64,000 nt of DNA, taken from contig CAMBNV010000004.1 of NCBI GenBank assembly GCA_945869195.1, positions 124,001 to 188,000 on the forward strand. Direction: 5' to 3'. Under the pieces are notes generated by a model. The model ran no database searches. It was given only the letters and a program-made list of their open reading frames with translations, and was not told the origin of the DNA. How positions within the stretch are numbered: position 1 is the first letter of the stretch; the number at the start of each line of letters is the position of its first letter. Source of the stretch: Gemmatimonas phototrophica (GTDB lineage: Bacteria; Gemmatimonadota; Gemmatimonadetes; Gemmatimonadales; Gemmatimonadaceae). This document shows positions 25,000 through 38,486 of the stretch, piece after piece. A program made the position numbers and the translations under genes.

Positions 25000-27900
25000 A
25001 TGACTTTTTTCCTCACGCTGGTCTTCGTGCTCTCAGGGGCGGCCGGACTCATCTACGAGTCCATCTGGAGCCGGTACCTCGGCCTCTTCGTCGGGCATAG
25101 CGCGTACGCGCAGGTGATCGTGCTGGTGATCTTCCTGGGCGGGATGTCGCTCGGGGCGGCGATCACCTCGAAGCGATCCGCTCGGCTCGCCGAGCCCCTG
25201 CTCTGGTACGCGATCGTCGAGCTCGTGGTCGGACTACTCGGGCTCTACTTTCACGATGTGTTCATCGTGGTGAGTGGGTTCGCCTATGACACGATCTTCC
25301 CGGCGCTTGCTGGCGGGCCGGTGCTCGGTCTGGTGAAGTGGACGATCGCGGCCCTCCTGATCCTACCGCAGTCGGTCCTGCTCGGCGCGACGTTTCCGCT
25401 GATGAGTGCGGGATTTCTGCGCCGACTTGGCCGCGACCACGCCGACCCGGCGGCAGGGAGCGGACGGGTGATCGGTGTGCTCTACTTCGCCAACTCGATC
25501 GGCGCGACGATGGGGGTGCTCGTCGCTGGCTTCTGGTTGATCGGCGCGGTGGGTCTCCCTGGCACGCTCATCACCGCGGCGCTAGTGAACATCGTGGTCG
25601 CGGTCGCGACGTACGCCGCGTTGCAGGTGATGCGTGACACCGCGTCCGTCCCCGACGAGGTCGAGGCGGCGCTGGATGCAGTGGTGCTGGGGACACCCGT
25701 GCTCGCGACACCCGCCGTAGCCCAACGACCGGGCATCGACCTCTGGACGCTCCTCCTTGGCGTGAGCTTCGGGACCGCCGTGGCCTCGTTCATTTACGAG
25801 ATCGCCTGGATCCGGATGCTCTCGCTCGTGCTCGGCAGCGCAACGCATGCGTTTGAGCTCATGCTCAGTGCGTTCATTCTCGGCCTCGCCCTCGGGGCGT
25901 TCTGGATCCGCCGTCGCGCCGACTCTGCGCCTGACCCCGTCCGCCTGCTGGCGATTGTGCAGTTCGCCATGGGGACGTTCGCGCTTGCCACACTCGCCGT
26001 CTACGGAAGTGCGTTCCACTGGATGGCGTTGCTCATCGAGGCGCTCGACGAAAATGCGGCCAGCTACCGTCTGTACAATCTGTCGCGCTACGGCATCTCA
26101 CTCGCGGTGATGCTCCCGGCCACGTTTTGCGCCGGCGTCACGCTCCCGCTCATCACCCGGATGCTCCTCGGCGCCGGCCATGGCGAGCGCTCGATCGGCG
26201 CGGTGTACGCCTGGAACACGCTCGGCTCGATCGTCGGCGTGGCCGCGGCCGCACTCTGGCTCATGCCGCTGCTCGGGCTCAAGGGGCTTCTCGTGACCGG
26301 TGCCGCGATCGACATCGCGCTCGCCGTGCTGCTCCTGTGGTACCGCGAATGGTCACGTCCGGAGGTGAAAGGAACGGCGATAGTCGCCGCGGTGGCGGCC
26401 GCGGTGGTGATCGCGGGGAGCCTGCTCGCGCCGTCGTTCGACCCCGGGATTCTCTCGAGTGGCGTCTTCCGCTACGGCACCGTGCCCAAACGTGGGGAAC
26501 GTGTGGTCCAGTTCTACGAGGACGGCCGCACGGCGAGTGTCAGCGTGCGTCTGGACAGTGACAGTGGCTACTCACTCGCCACGAACGGGAAGCCCGACGC
26601 GAGTATTTCTCGTTACTGGTTTGACGAGCCGCCCGCCGAGGACTCGCTGAAGAAGCCGCTCGGTGGTGATGAGTCGACGCAGGTACTGCTGCCGCTGATC
26701 ACGCTGGCCCACGTCCCGAGAGCCAAGCAGGCAGCCGTGATTGGGCATGGCTCGGGAATGACGTCGCACCTCTTGCTCGGGAGCGAGCTCCTGGACGACC
26801 TCGTGACGATTGATATTGAACCCCAGATGATCGAGGCGTCCAAGCTCTTTCGGCCCGCGAACCTGCGCGCATACGACGACCCGCGCTCGCACTTCGTGCA
26901 CGACGACGCCAAGAGCTACTTCGCCGCCAGCGCGACGCGCTACGACCTCATCCTCTCGGAGCCGTCCAATCCGTGGGTGAGCGGCGTGTCGGGACTCTTC
27001 ACCGATGAGTTCTACTCCCGCATACGCGGCTATCTCACTCCCGAGGGTGTCTTTGGGCAATGGCTTCATCTGTACGAGATCGACGACGAGCTCGTGCTCG
27101 ACGTGCTCTCGGCGCTGCACAAAAACTTTCGCTCATACGCGGTCTACCTCACCGCCAACACGGACATCCTCGTCGTGGCGTCGAACGCTGAGCGGTTGCC
27201 GACGCCGGACTGGGCGGTCACGGCGTACACCGACATTGCGCTCGACCTCGCACGTTTCGTTCCGATCACCCCGGACGCGCTCGACGCCACACTCCTCGTG
27301 ACGCGCGCGGAGCTCGCTCCGCTGCTCGATTCGTTATCGGACGTGAACTCGGACTTTCGCCCCCTCCTTGACCTCGGTGCGGAACGGACGCGATTTCTTC
27401 GGCAGGCGGCGACTGGATTTCTCGGAATCTCCCGTGCACGATTCGACCTCGCCGCCGCGCTTGGCGAGCGTCGGCGGGGCCTAGGCCAAGCGTTGCGCGC
27501 AGCGATCGCAATCCCGCGCCTAGAGTCACAGGCGCTCGGTGCGCGCCTGCGCACCCCCACGGCCCTCGCGCCCAACGACACCTTGGCCGCTAACCGGAAG
27601 TTTCAGCAGGCACGGAGCCGGCAGGTGCAGCTCGACCTGTGGATGGCGTCCGGCCGCGCCCCGACGGACTGGTTCACCTGGTTCACCAACATGCTGGAGG
27701 TCGAGGGGGACCGGCATGCCGGCACGATCGGCGGCGTCGACTCCGTCTGGTACGCAACGGTCGAGCGCTATATGCGCGACCAGCGCGCACCGCGAGACGG
27801 TGCCGCAGCGCTGCGCTTCATGCGCGCCGCGACGACCTACGACTGGCCGACCGCCGCACGCGAGGTGCTCCCGCTACTGAAGGCGCGCGCGGAGGGGCGG

Positions 27901-28086
27901 CAGTGGGTGCCGCCGGAGTTCTTTTACGATGCAGCGATCGTCGCGCGTCTGCGGGTGGGCGACATCACCGGTGCACGCACCCTCTTTGGGCGCATGGCGG
28001 CGACGACGGGCAGAAAGAGCACGGACCTGCGCCAGTGGCTACTCGATGCTCATATCCGAGCGGCGGAAAAGGGAATAGTCCGGTAG
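25000..28086 (+). CDS. fused MFS-like membrane and spermidine-synthase-like protein
   Basis: 1028 residues. About a dozen membrane helices occupy residues 1-475 (first: FFLTLVFVLSGAAGLIYESI). A SpeE-like Rossmann domain covers ~490-760, with IGHGSGMTSHLL and TIDIEPQMIEASKLF (SAM or decarboxylated-SAM site) and LILSEPSNPWVSGVSGLF. The catalytic Asp-containing loop of true spermidine synthases (DxxD) is replaced by SEPSNP, so aminopropyl transfer is doubtful. A ~250-residue helical C-terminus follows. This architecture is known as fused MFS/spermidine synthase; its role is unknown. Confidence 0.85.
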   Translation: MTFFLTLVFVLSGAAGLIYESIWSRYLGLFVGHSAYAQVIVLVIFLGGMSLGAAITSKRSARLAEPLLWYAIVELVVGLLGLYFHDVFIVVSGFAYDTIFPALAGGPVLGLVKWTIAALLILPQSVLLGATFPLMSAGFLRRLGRDHADPAAGSGRVIGVLYFANSIGATMGVLVAGFWLIGAVGLPGTLITAALVNIVVAVATYAALQVMRDTASVPDEVEAALDAVVLGTPVLATPAVAQRPGIDLWTLLLGVSFGTAVASFIYEIAWIRMLSLVLGSATHAFELMLSAFILGLALGAFWIRRRADSAPDPVRLLAIVQFAMGTFALATLAVYGSAFHWMALLIEALDENAASYRLYNLSRYGISLAVMLPATFCAGVTLPLITRMLLGAGHGERSIGAVYAWNTLGSIVGVAAAALWLMPLLGLKGLLVTGAAIDIALAVLLLWYREWSRPEVKGTAIVAAVAAAVVIAGSLLAPSFDPGILSSGVFRYGTVPKRGERVVQFYEDGRTASVSVRLDSDSGYSLATNGKPDASISRYWFDEPPAEDSLKKPLGGDESTQVLLPLITLAHVPRAKQAAVIGHGSGMTSHLLLGSELLDDLVTIDIEPQMIEASKLFRPANLRAYDDPRSHFVHDDAKSYFAASATRYDLILSEPSNPWVSGVSGLFTDEFYSRIRGYLTPEGVFGQWLHLYEIDDELVLDVLSALHKNFRSYAVYLTANTDILVVASNAERLPTPDWAVTAYTDIALDLARFVPITPDALDATLLVTRAELAPLLDSLSDVNSDFRPLLDLGAERTRFLRQAATGFLGISRARFDLAAALGERRRGLGQALRAAIAIPRLESQALGARLRTPTALAPNDTLAANRKFQQARSRQVQLDLWMASGRAPTDWFTWFTNMLEVEGDRHAGTIGGVDSVWYATVERYMRDQRAPRDGAAALRFMRAATTYDWPTAAREVLPLLKARAEGRQWVPPEFFYDAAIVARLRVGDITGARTLFGRMAATTGRKSTDLRQWLLDAHIRAAEKGIVR

Positions 28087-28147
28087 GCAGAAGTCACCTT
28101 CGTGCCCGCAGCTTTGCCTCCGAGCCGCGGGATCCCGTCCGTCAACA

Positions 28148-32983
<4,836 letters not shown>

Positions 32984-33061
32984 GCGGCGCTGAGCCGGGA
33001 GACGGCGTAGGGCCCTAGCTGCGGCGGCGAGCTGGGTACCCTTCCGCCCCCAAGGGAGTTC

Positions 33062-33103
33062 GAGAGCCCCCGTGACCACGGCAACGAGTCACGGGGGGTT
33101 CTC
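33062..33103. terminator. bidirectional hairpin terminator
   Basis: GAGAGCCCCCGTGAC pairs with GTCACGGGGGGTTCTC with one bulge. It lies between the convergent S9 peptidase and D-aminoacylase genes. Confidence 0.8.
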
Positions 33104-33107
33104 ACGT

Positions 33108-34730
33108 CTACCGCTTGGTCAGCGCCCGCCCCGGCCGTGCGGCCGTCATCTCGCCTTTCGACACCACCGCCACACCATTCACGATCACAAATGGGATTCC
33201 GGTGGCGTACTGGTGCGGTTGTGTGAACGTCGCTGGGCTACCAACGGTGGCAACGTCAAAGATCGTGATGTCGGCGTAGCAGCCCACGGTGAGGCAGCCA
33301 CGCTGGCCCTGGAGGTTCAGTCGCGCCGCGGGCATTGCTGTCATCTTTCGCACCGCCTGTTCAAGCGTGAGCACCTGCTGCACGCGCACGTACTCGCCGA
33401 GCACCCGCGGAAAGGTCCCGTACGAGCGCGGATGTGGGACGCCATCACCGGGGCGCGTGAGGCGGCCGTCGCTCGCGATCATGGTCTGCGGGTGTGCCAT
33501 GATCCGGCGCACGTCGCCCTCATCCATGATGAAGTAGACCATACTCGCACTGCCATTCAGCTCGCCCTCAAGCACCAGCTTCGCGGCGGCAAGCATGGAA
33601 TGGCCAACGCCGCGGCGTTCGGCCCAATCGTAAAGCGTTTTTCCCTCGAGCGAGCGGTCCCAAGTGACCGAGCCAAACTGCACACGCCGGGTGTCGCCGC
33701 CGCCGCGGTCGGTCTCGAGCAGGTGGACGATCCCCCGCTCGATGCTGTCGCGGAGCACGGGGTTCGCGAGACGGTCACGCAGGGCGCTCGTGCCCCCGGA
33801 CAGCGCCCAGGGCGGGACGAGCACGTCCAGTCCCGTCTGGCTCGCGGTGTACGGGTACTGATCCATCATCACATCGAGGCCGGCCGCGCGCGCGTTGTCC
33901 ACCAGACGCAGCGTCTCCACGCTCTTTCCCCACATCGGCGGACCGACCGCCTTGTGATGCGTGAGCACCACGGGGATCCGTGCGTCGCGCGCGATGGTGA
34001 TCGCCTCGGTGACGCCCTCGAGCAGTCCGAGCCCTTCTTCGCGCAGATGCGATGTGTAGATGCCCCCTGAGTCGGCAGCGGCGCGCGCGAGCGCGACGAC
34101 CTCGTCCGTGGTTGCGTAGTAGCCCGGCACATAGCGCAGGCCGGTGCTCATGCCGAACGCCCCTTCACCCATACCCTGCCGGACCAGCGCGATCATGCGC
34201 TGCAACTCCTCGGGCGTGGGGGCGCGGTTCTCGGTGCCCATCACGCGCTGACGAATCACGTTATGCCCCACGAGATACGCCACATTCATGCCGAGCCCCG
34301 ACTTCTGCGCGGTGTCGAGATACGCCGTGAGCGGGAATGGGCCGCCGCCGTCGGGACCGCCGATGGCCAGCGTGACGCCCTGCGTGACCGCGCTCTTAGC
34401 ATCGGGCATTCTCAGCAGCGGATCAAGATGCGCATGCAGATCGATGAACCCTGGGGCGACGATCAGGCCGTGCGCATCGATCACACGGACCGCGCGTGCG
34501 GCGGCGAGCGGTGTGCGAGAGACGGCGACGATCCGGTCGCCCACCACCGCGACGTCGGCCGTGTATCGCGCGGCGCCGGTGCCGTCGACGACCGTGCCGC
34601 CCCGAATGAGCAGGGTCCATTCGGGGGCCTGCGCTCCGAGCGCTGGCGGTGCCGCGCATGCGAGGGTGCACGCGAGGACGGTCGCGAGGACTCTCGCCAC
34701 CGGTGATGCGACACTACGCTTGCCGTTCAT
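33108..34730 (-). CDS. secreted N-acyl-D-amino-acid deacylase / D-aminoacylase family amidohydrolase
   Basis: 540 residues from the ATG at 34730, with AGGAG at good spacing. Signal peptide to about ALGAQA. Amidohydrolase-superfamily motifs: GLIVAPGFIDLHAHLDP, then GFIDLHAH metal ligands, YTSHLREEG, VLTHHKAVG and the C-terminal ...GRLTRPGDGVPHPRSYG with LTLEQAVRKMTAMPA of the D-aminoacylase group. It would remove acyl groups from N-acyl-D-amino acids outside the cytoplasm. Preceded by a small secreted ORF on the same strand. Confidence 0.88.
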   Translation of the reverse strand: MNGKRSVASPVARVLATVLACTLACAAPPALGAQAPEWTLLIRGGTVVDGTGAARYTADVAVVGDRIVAVSRTPLAAARAVRVIDAHGLIVAPGFIDLHAHLDPLLRMPDAKSAVTQGVTLAIGGPDGGGPFPLTAYLDTAQKSGLGMNVAYLVGHNVIRQRVMGTENRAPTPEELQRMIALVRQGMGEGAFGMSTGLRYVPGYYATTDEVVALARAAADSGGIYTSHLREEGLGLLEGVTEAITIARDARIPVVLTHHKAVGPPMWGKSVETLRLVDNARAAGLDVMMDQYPYTASQTGLDVLVPPWALSGGTSALRDRLANPVLRDSIERGIVHLLETDRGGGDTRRVQFGSVTWDRSLEGKTLYDWAERRGVGHSMLAAAKLVLEGELNGSASMVYFIMDEGDVRRIMAHPQTMIASDGRLTRPGDGVPHPRSYGTFPRVLGEYVRVQQVLTLEQAVRKMTAMPAARLNLQGQRGCLTVGCYADITIFDVATVGSPATFTQPHQYATGIPFVIVNGVAVVSKGEMTAARPGRALTKR

Positions 34731-34756
34731 GCGTTCTCCTGAAGTGTTCGGGTGGC

Positions 34757-34894
34757 TCACCGCGAGATCGCGCCGAGCACTTTGCCAAGGGACTCGTCGA
34801 CGGGCACGGGGCGGCCGCCGCCAGACTGCGCAAGGGTCGTGGTGGAAGCGACGCCAGTGAGGGCGAGGAGCGCGAGCGTACGAGCGACAGACAT
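34757..34894 (-). CDS. possible 45-residue secreted peptide
   Basis: Short frame starting MSVARTLALLALTGVASTT with a likely cleavage after TLAQ, leaving a mature peptide of about 22 residues containing GRPVPVDESLGKVLGAIS. The stop is 26 bases before the D-aminoacylase start, so it could be its first cistron. There is no strong ribosome binding site. Evidence is the signal-peptide pattern and position only. Confidence 0.4.
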   Translation of the reverse strand: MSVARTLALLALTGVASTTTLAQSGGGRPVPVDESLGKVLGAISR

Positions 34895-35009
34895 TGGGGT
34901 CACGGTGCGTGTAGAGTGAAGAGGGCCCGCATCGAAATTCAGGACTCGTCATATTGTGGAACGTGAATCATGCGAGCACCGTGTCAGGTAACCCCTCACA
35001 CTTCCCACC

Positions 35010-35543
35010 TCACACCGCCGGCACCTGCCGTCGCTGCAACCGCGCCCGTTTCCGTCGGGTCAGCCAGGGCAGCACCCAGAGATAGAGCCCCGTGAGCCAG
35101 AGTCCAAATAACACCAACCCTGACGGCAGGAAGATCCACAGCTTCACCGTGTCGCCGAAGAACGACCCGTCATGCAGCGACTCGATCAGGTCAGAGCGGC
35201 GGTACGCGACCTGCAGCACCGCCCCATCGGCGAGCGCGAGCTGCGTCTCCCACCGCGACGTGGTGATCACCTTCAGGATCCCCTTCTCGGGCCGCACGTC
35301 CACGCGGTCGATGTCCTCCCAGCCCCGCACCCCCGCCTCCGGCATCGCCTTGGCCGCGGCAAGGATCACGTCCCAGCTCGGGGTCGGCGTGGTCACGGCA
35401 GTGCGCTGCTCAGGGGGCTGAATCCACTCGACCTGTTTCTTCACCTGGAGCAGCAGCCCAGAGGCGACCACACAGAGAAGCGGAAGTCCGATCGAAATCG
35501 CACCCCAGCGGTGGAGACGGCGGGAAAGGTAGGAAAGGCTCAT
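35010..35543 (-). CDS. PepSY-associated membrane protein
   Basis: 177 residues from the ATG at 35543. N-terminal RRLHRWGAISIGLPLLCVVASGLLLQVKKQ is the first helix of the PepSY-TM type, then a PepSY-like periplasmic domain (VRGWEDIDRVDVRPEKGILKV) and a C-terminal helix (IFLPSGLVLFGLWLTGLYLW). PepSY-TM proteins are linked to siderophore-iron reduction and peptidase inhibition; here no receptor is adjacent. Divergent from the M20 gene. Confidence 0.8.
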   Translation of the reverse strand: MSLSYLSRRLHRWGAISIGLPLLCVVASGLLLQVKKQVEWIQPPEQRTAVTTPTPSWDVILAAAKAMPEAGVRGWEDIDRVDVRPEKGILKVITTSRWETQLALADGAVLQVAYRRSDLIESLHDGSFFGDTVKLWIFLPSGLVLFGLWLTGLYLWVLPWLTRRKRARLQRRQVPAV

Positions 35544-35694
35544 GGGACGGCTACGGGAAAGGGGCTTGACTCGTTGCGGCGGGGTCGCAGCGCTCCAGCC
35601 GTTGCGCTTGCGTCTGAAAGTTGCTCCATTCCACTCAACCACGGAACGCCTCGTCACGAATTCGTTTCGAAAACCCCACCCCCGGAGCTGTTTG

Positions 35695-37338
35695 ATGCGT
35701 CCATTTATCCGCCGCGCGCGGGCCGGCCTCCTCGCGGTCGCCGCGTCCGTCGTTGCCCTGCCTGCGCTCCATGCGCAGCTACCTGATTCCGCGCGCCTCG
35801 AGCTACTCAAGGCCGAGGCCCTCACGAAGGTCGAAGGACGTGCCAAGCTGGTCCAGGAGATCGTCGACCAGCTCTTCTCGTTCTCGGAGCTCGGCATGCA
35901 GGAGTTCGAGACGCAGAAGTACATCAGCGCGCTGCTCGAGAAGGAGGGCTTCAAGGTCGAACGCGGCTACGCCGGCATGCCGTCCGCGTGGGTGGCCCGC
36001 TGGGTGAGCCCCGCCGGGGCCCGTCCGGTCGTCACACTCGGCTCCGATGTCGATGGCATCCCGCAGGCGAATAACAAGCCGGCCTTCGCCTTCCATGAAG
36101 CACAGGTCGACGGTGCGCCCGGTCATGGTGAGGGTCACAACTCCGGCCAGGCCGTGAATATCGTGGCGGCAATCGTCGCCAAGGAGATCATGACGCGCGA
36201 GCGGATCCCCGGCACGCTCGTCCTCTGGCCTGGTATCGCCGAAGAGCAGATGGCGGGAAAGGCGTTTCTCGTGCGTGCCGGACTGTTTAAGGACGCCGAT
36301 GTCGCACTCTTCACGCACGTGGGCAATGACCTCGGTGTGCAGTGGGGGCAGAGTGGCTCGACGGCACTCATCTCCGCGATCTTCAAGTTCCAGGGCACCA
36401 GCGCCCACGCCGCTGGCGCACCCTGGCGTGGCCGGTCGGCACTCGACGCCGCGATGCTCATGGGCCAGGGCTGGGAGTACCAGCGCGAGCACCTCGAGAT
36501 CGGCCAGCGTTCGCACTACGTGATCCGCGACGGCGGCGACCAGCCGAATGTCGTGCCGAGCACGGCGAGCATCTGGTTCTACTTCCGTGAGCGCGACTAT
36601 CCGCGCACGATGGCGCTCTTTGAGCAGGGCAAGCGAATCGCCCGCGGCGCCGCGATGATCGCGAACGTCGAGCTCGACACCGTCATGATGGTGGGCTCGG
36701 GCTGGAGCGCGCACTTCAACAAGACGATCGCCGAAGTCACCTTCGCGAACATCCAGCGCGTCGGCATGCCGAAGTGGGACGACAACGACCAGGCGATGGC
36801 GAAGGCCGTGCAGAAGGACCTCGGCCTGCGTGAAAGCGGACTGCAGTCGGTCGGCGTCTTCAACATCGGCATGCCGGTTCCCGACAATCAGCGCACCGGC
36901 GGCGGCTCGGACGACATCGGCGACGTTGCGTGGAACGTCCCGACCGTCACGCTGCGCTTTCCGTCGAACATCCCGGGACCGCCGGGGCACAACTGGGCGA
37001 ACTCGATCGTGATGGCAACGCCGATTGCTCATAAGGGCGCGACCGCCGGTGCGAAGGTGCAGGCGCTCACGATTCTCGACATCGTCTCGAAGCCGCAGGT
37101 CGTCGTTGACGCCTGGAAGTACTTCCGTGAGGTGCAGACGAAGGAGGTGCAGTACACGCCGTTCATTGCGCCGACCGACCTACCGCCCATCTGGTTGAAC
37201 CAGGAGATCATGGCACGCTACAAGCCAGAGCTGCAACGCTTCTACTACGACTCCAAGAAGTACAAGAGTTATCTTGAACAGCTCGGAATTGCCTACCCCA
37301 CGACACGCGACATGGTCAAGCCACGCATGGAGAACTGA
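35695..37338 (+). CDS. secreted M20 family amidohydrolase (AbgB-like)
   Basis: 547 residues. Signal peptide ends at ALPALHAQ. The catalytic domain shows LGSDVDGIPQANN, GHGEGHNSGQAVN and WPGIAEEQMAGK, as in p-aminobenzoyl-glutamate hydrolase subunit B and related amidohydrolases; the dimerisation domain includes GTSAHAAGAPWRGRSALDA. GGAG lies about 7 bases before the ATG. Likely hydrolyses an N-acyl or amide bond of a scavenged compound. Two small genes follow and overlap it. Confidence 0.88.
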   Translation: MRPFIRRARAGLLAVAASVVALPALHAQLPDSARLELLKAEALTKVEGRAKLVQEIVDQLFSFSELGMQEFETQKYISALLEKEGFKVERGYAGMPSAWVARWVSPAGARPVVTLGSDVDGIPQANNKPAFAFHEAQVDGAPGHGEGHNSGQAVNIVAAIVAKEIMTRERIPGTLVLWPGIAEEQMAGKAFLVRAGLFKDADVALFTHVGNDLGVQWGQSGSTALISAIFKFQGTSAHAAGAPWRGRSALDAAMLMGQGWEYQREHLEIGQRSHYVIRDGGDQPNVVPSTASIWFYFRERDYPRTMALFEQGKRIARGAAMIANVELDTVMMVGSGWSAHFNKTIAEVTFANIQRVGMPKWDDNDQAMAKAVQKDLGLRESGLQSVGVFNIGMPVPDNQRTGGGSDDIGDVAWNVPTVTLRFPSNIPGPPGHNWANSIVMATPIAHKGATAGAKVQALTILDIVSKPQVVVDAWKYFREVQTKEVQYTPFIAPTDLPPIWLNQEIMARYKPELQRFYYDSKKYKSYLEQLGIAYPTTRDMVKPRMEN

Positions 37339-37339
37339 C

Positions 37340-37600
37340 CTGAACCAGTATCGGTTGGTCGCTGCCGACGGCAGCACGATCGTGACCGGGACCCCCGGCA
37401 AGTTCGGGGGTCACCGCAAGCGCCGTGTGTACGGACTCCTCACCTGCAAGGCGGCACGGCGAGCGCTCGGCACGGGGAGTAGCTACGCCCAGCAGCGCGT
37501 CTTCTTTATCGACGAAGCCACGGCACGGGCTGCGGGCTACCGTCCCTGCAGTACCTGCATGCCCGATGAGCACAAAGTATGGAAGGCCGCGCAGAAGTAG
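37340..37600 (+). CDS. Ada metal-binding-domain-like small protein
   Basis: About 86 residues matching the N-terminal zinc domain of Ada: GKFGGHRKRRVYGLLTCKAA, then RVFFIDEATARAAGYRPCSTCMPDEH, giving three Cys plus other potential ligands. The alkyltransferase part is absent. The start is uncertain: the only ATG (37274) lies deep in the M20 gene, while CTG at 37340 or TTG at 37355 fits the conserved N-terminus (YRLVAADGS). Such stand-alone domains are found near MOSC proteins. Function unknown. Confidence 0.65.
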   Translation: MNQYRLVAADGSTIVTGTPGKFGGHRKRRVYGLLTCKAARRALGTGSSYAQQRVFFIDEATARAAGYRPCSTCMPDEHKVWKAAQK

Positions 37601-38046
37601 TGCGCGGCCGCGTCGAGGCGCTCTGGACCAAGCGCGCGCACCGCGGCGTGATGGATCGACATCACGCCGTGGTCTGCGTCGCCGGCCAGGGCATCGACGG
37701 CAACACCTGCCGCTCGAGTACGCGCCAGGTCACGATCATCGCCCAGGAGCAGTGGGTCGCGATGATGCACGAACTCGGCGGCGCACTCGATCCGGTCGCG
37801 CGCCGCGCCAATATCATGGTGAGCGGCATCGATCTCGCGAACTCACGCGGCCAGGTGCTGCTATTGGGCGGCGTGCGCCTGCGCATTCGCGGCGAGACAC
37901 ATCCGTGCAAGCGGATGGATGAGGCGCTACCCGGGCTACGCACGGCGATGGAGACGGCGTGGCGCGGGGGGGCGATCGGAGAGGTGCTCGACGACGGACT
38001 GGTCACGATCGGTGACATCGCCGAGTGGGGTACCGGGTCCCTCTGA
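37579..38046 (+). CDS. MOSC domain protein
   Basis: 155 residues. The segment RQVTIIAQEQWVAMM, NIMVSGIDLANSRGQ and the conserved Cys in GETHPCKRMDE are typical of the MOSC sulfur-carrier fold (as in YiiM and the C-terminus of molybdenum-cofactor sulfurase). It overlaps the preceding Zn-domain gene by 22 bases, which implies coupled translation. The substrate is unknown. Confidence 0.85.
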   Translation: MEGRAEVVRGRVEALWTKRAHRGVMDRHHAVVCVAGQGIDGNTCRSSTRQVTIIAQEQWVAMMHELGGALDPVARRANIMVSGIDLANSRGQVLLLGGVRLRIRGETHPCKRMDEALPGLRTAMETAWRGGAIGEVLDDGLVTIGDIAEWGTGSL

Positions 38047-38309
38047 ACGTCCTCACCCGGCACGGTTCAATATCCCCGTCCCCGTGGTGCTCGCGGTCAA
38101 CGGTGGGGGGCCGCCCGAAAGCGCTACCGTCGCGTCACGCGGCGCGCGTCATGCCTCCCCGATCGAGAGGCGATCGAGCGCGTCGATCAAAAACAGGACC
38201 TCGTCCGGCGGGAGAACGTGCGATATGCAAGACGCGCGGAGGCCACTGGGTGCGCAACGGTGGCCCCCGGGATAGCTTCAGAGAATCACCCACTCCCAGA
38301 GGGGACTCG

Positions 38310-38486
38310 ATGCCTGGCCTGGATGACAAGTCGATCCAGAATCTCGTGAAAAAGATGCAAAAGATGGCAAAGCCGCGGAACTTGGAGGCGAGGACCTACG
38401 ATGCGACAGCCCCGCAGCGTGTGACCGACGACGCAGACCAGGAACGTGACCGGCTGTTCAAGGAGATGAAGAAGCGCGAGTTCTGA
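38310..38486 (+). CDS. small charged hypothetical protein
   Basis: 58 residues rich in Lys, Asp and Arg (NLVKKMQKMAKPRN, DDADQERDRLFKEMKKREF), with AGAGGGG before the ATG. It looks helical and cytoplasmic. I recognise no family. Its last 29 bases overlap the end of the convergent phosphodiesterase gene. The 260 bases before it hold no supported gene. Confidence 0.55.
   Translation: MPGLDDKSIQNLVKKMQKMAKPRNLEARTYDATAPQRVTDDADQERDRLFKEMKKREF

Noticed and set aside
38151-38230. Minus-strand frame ending PPDEVLFLIDALDRLSIGEA
   Set aside because: Looks protein-like for about 25 codons but has no start, no upstream continuation and no known family; left as intergenic.
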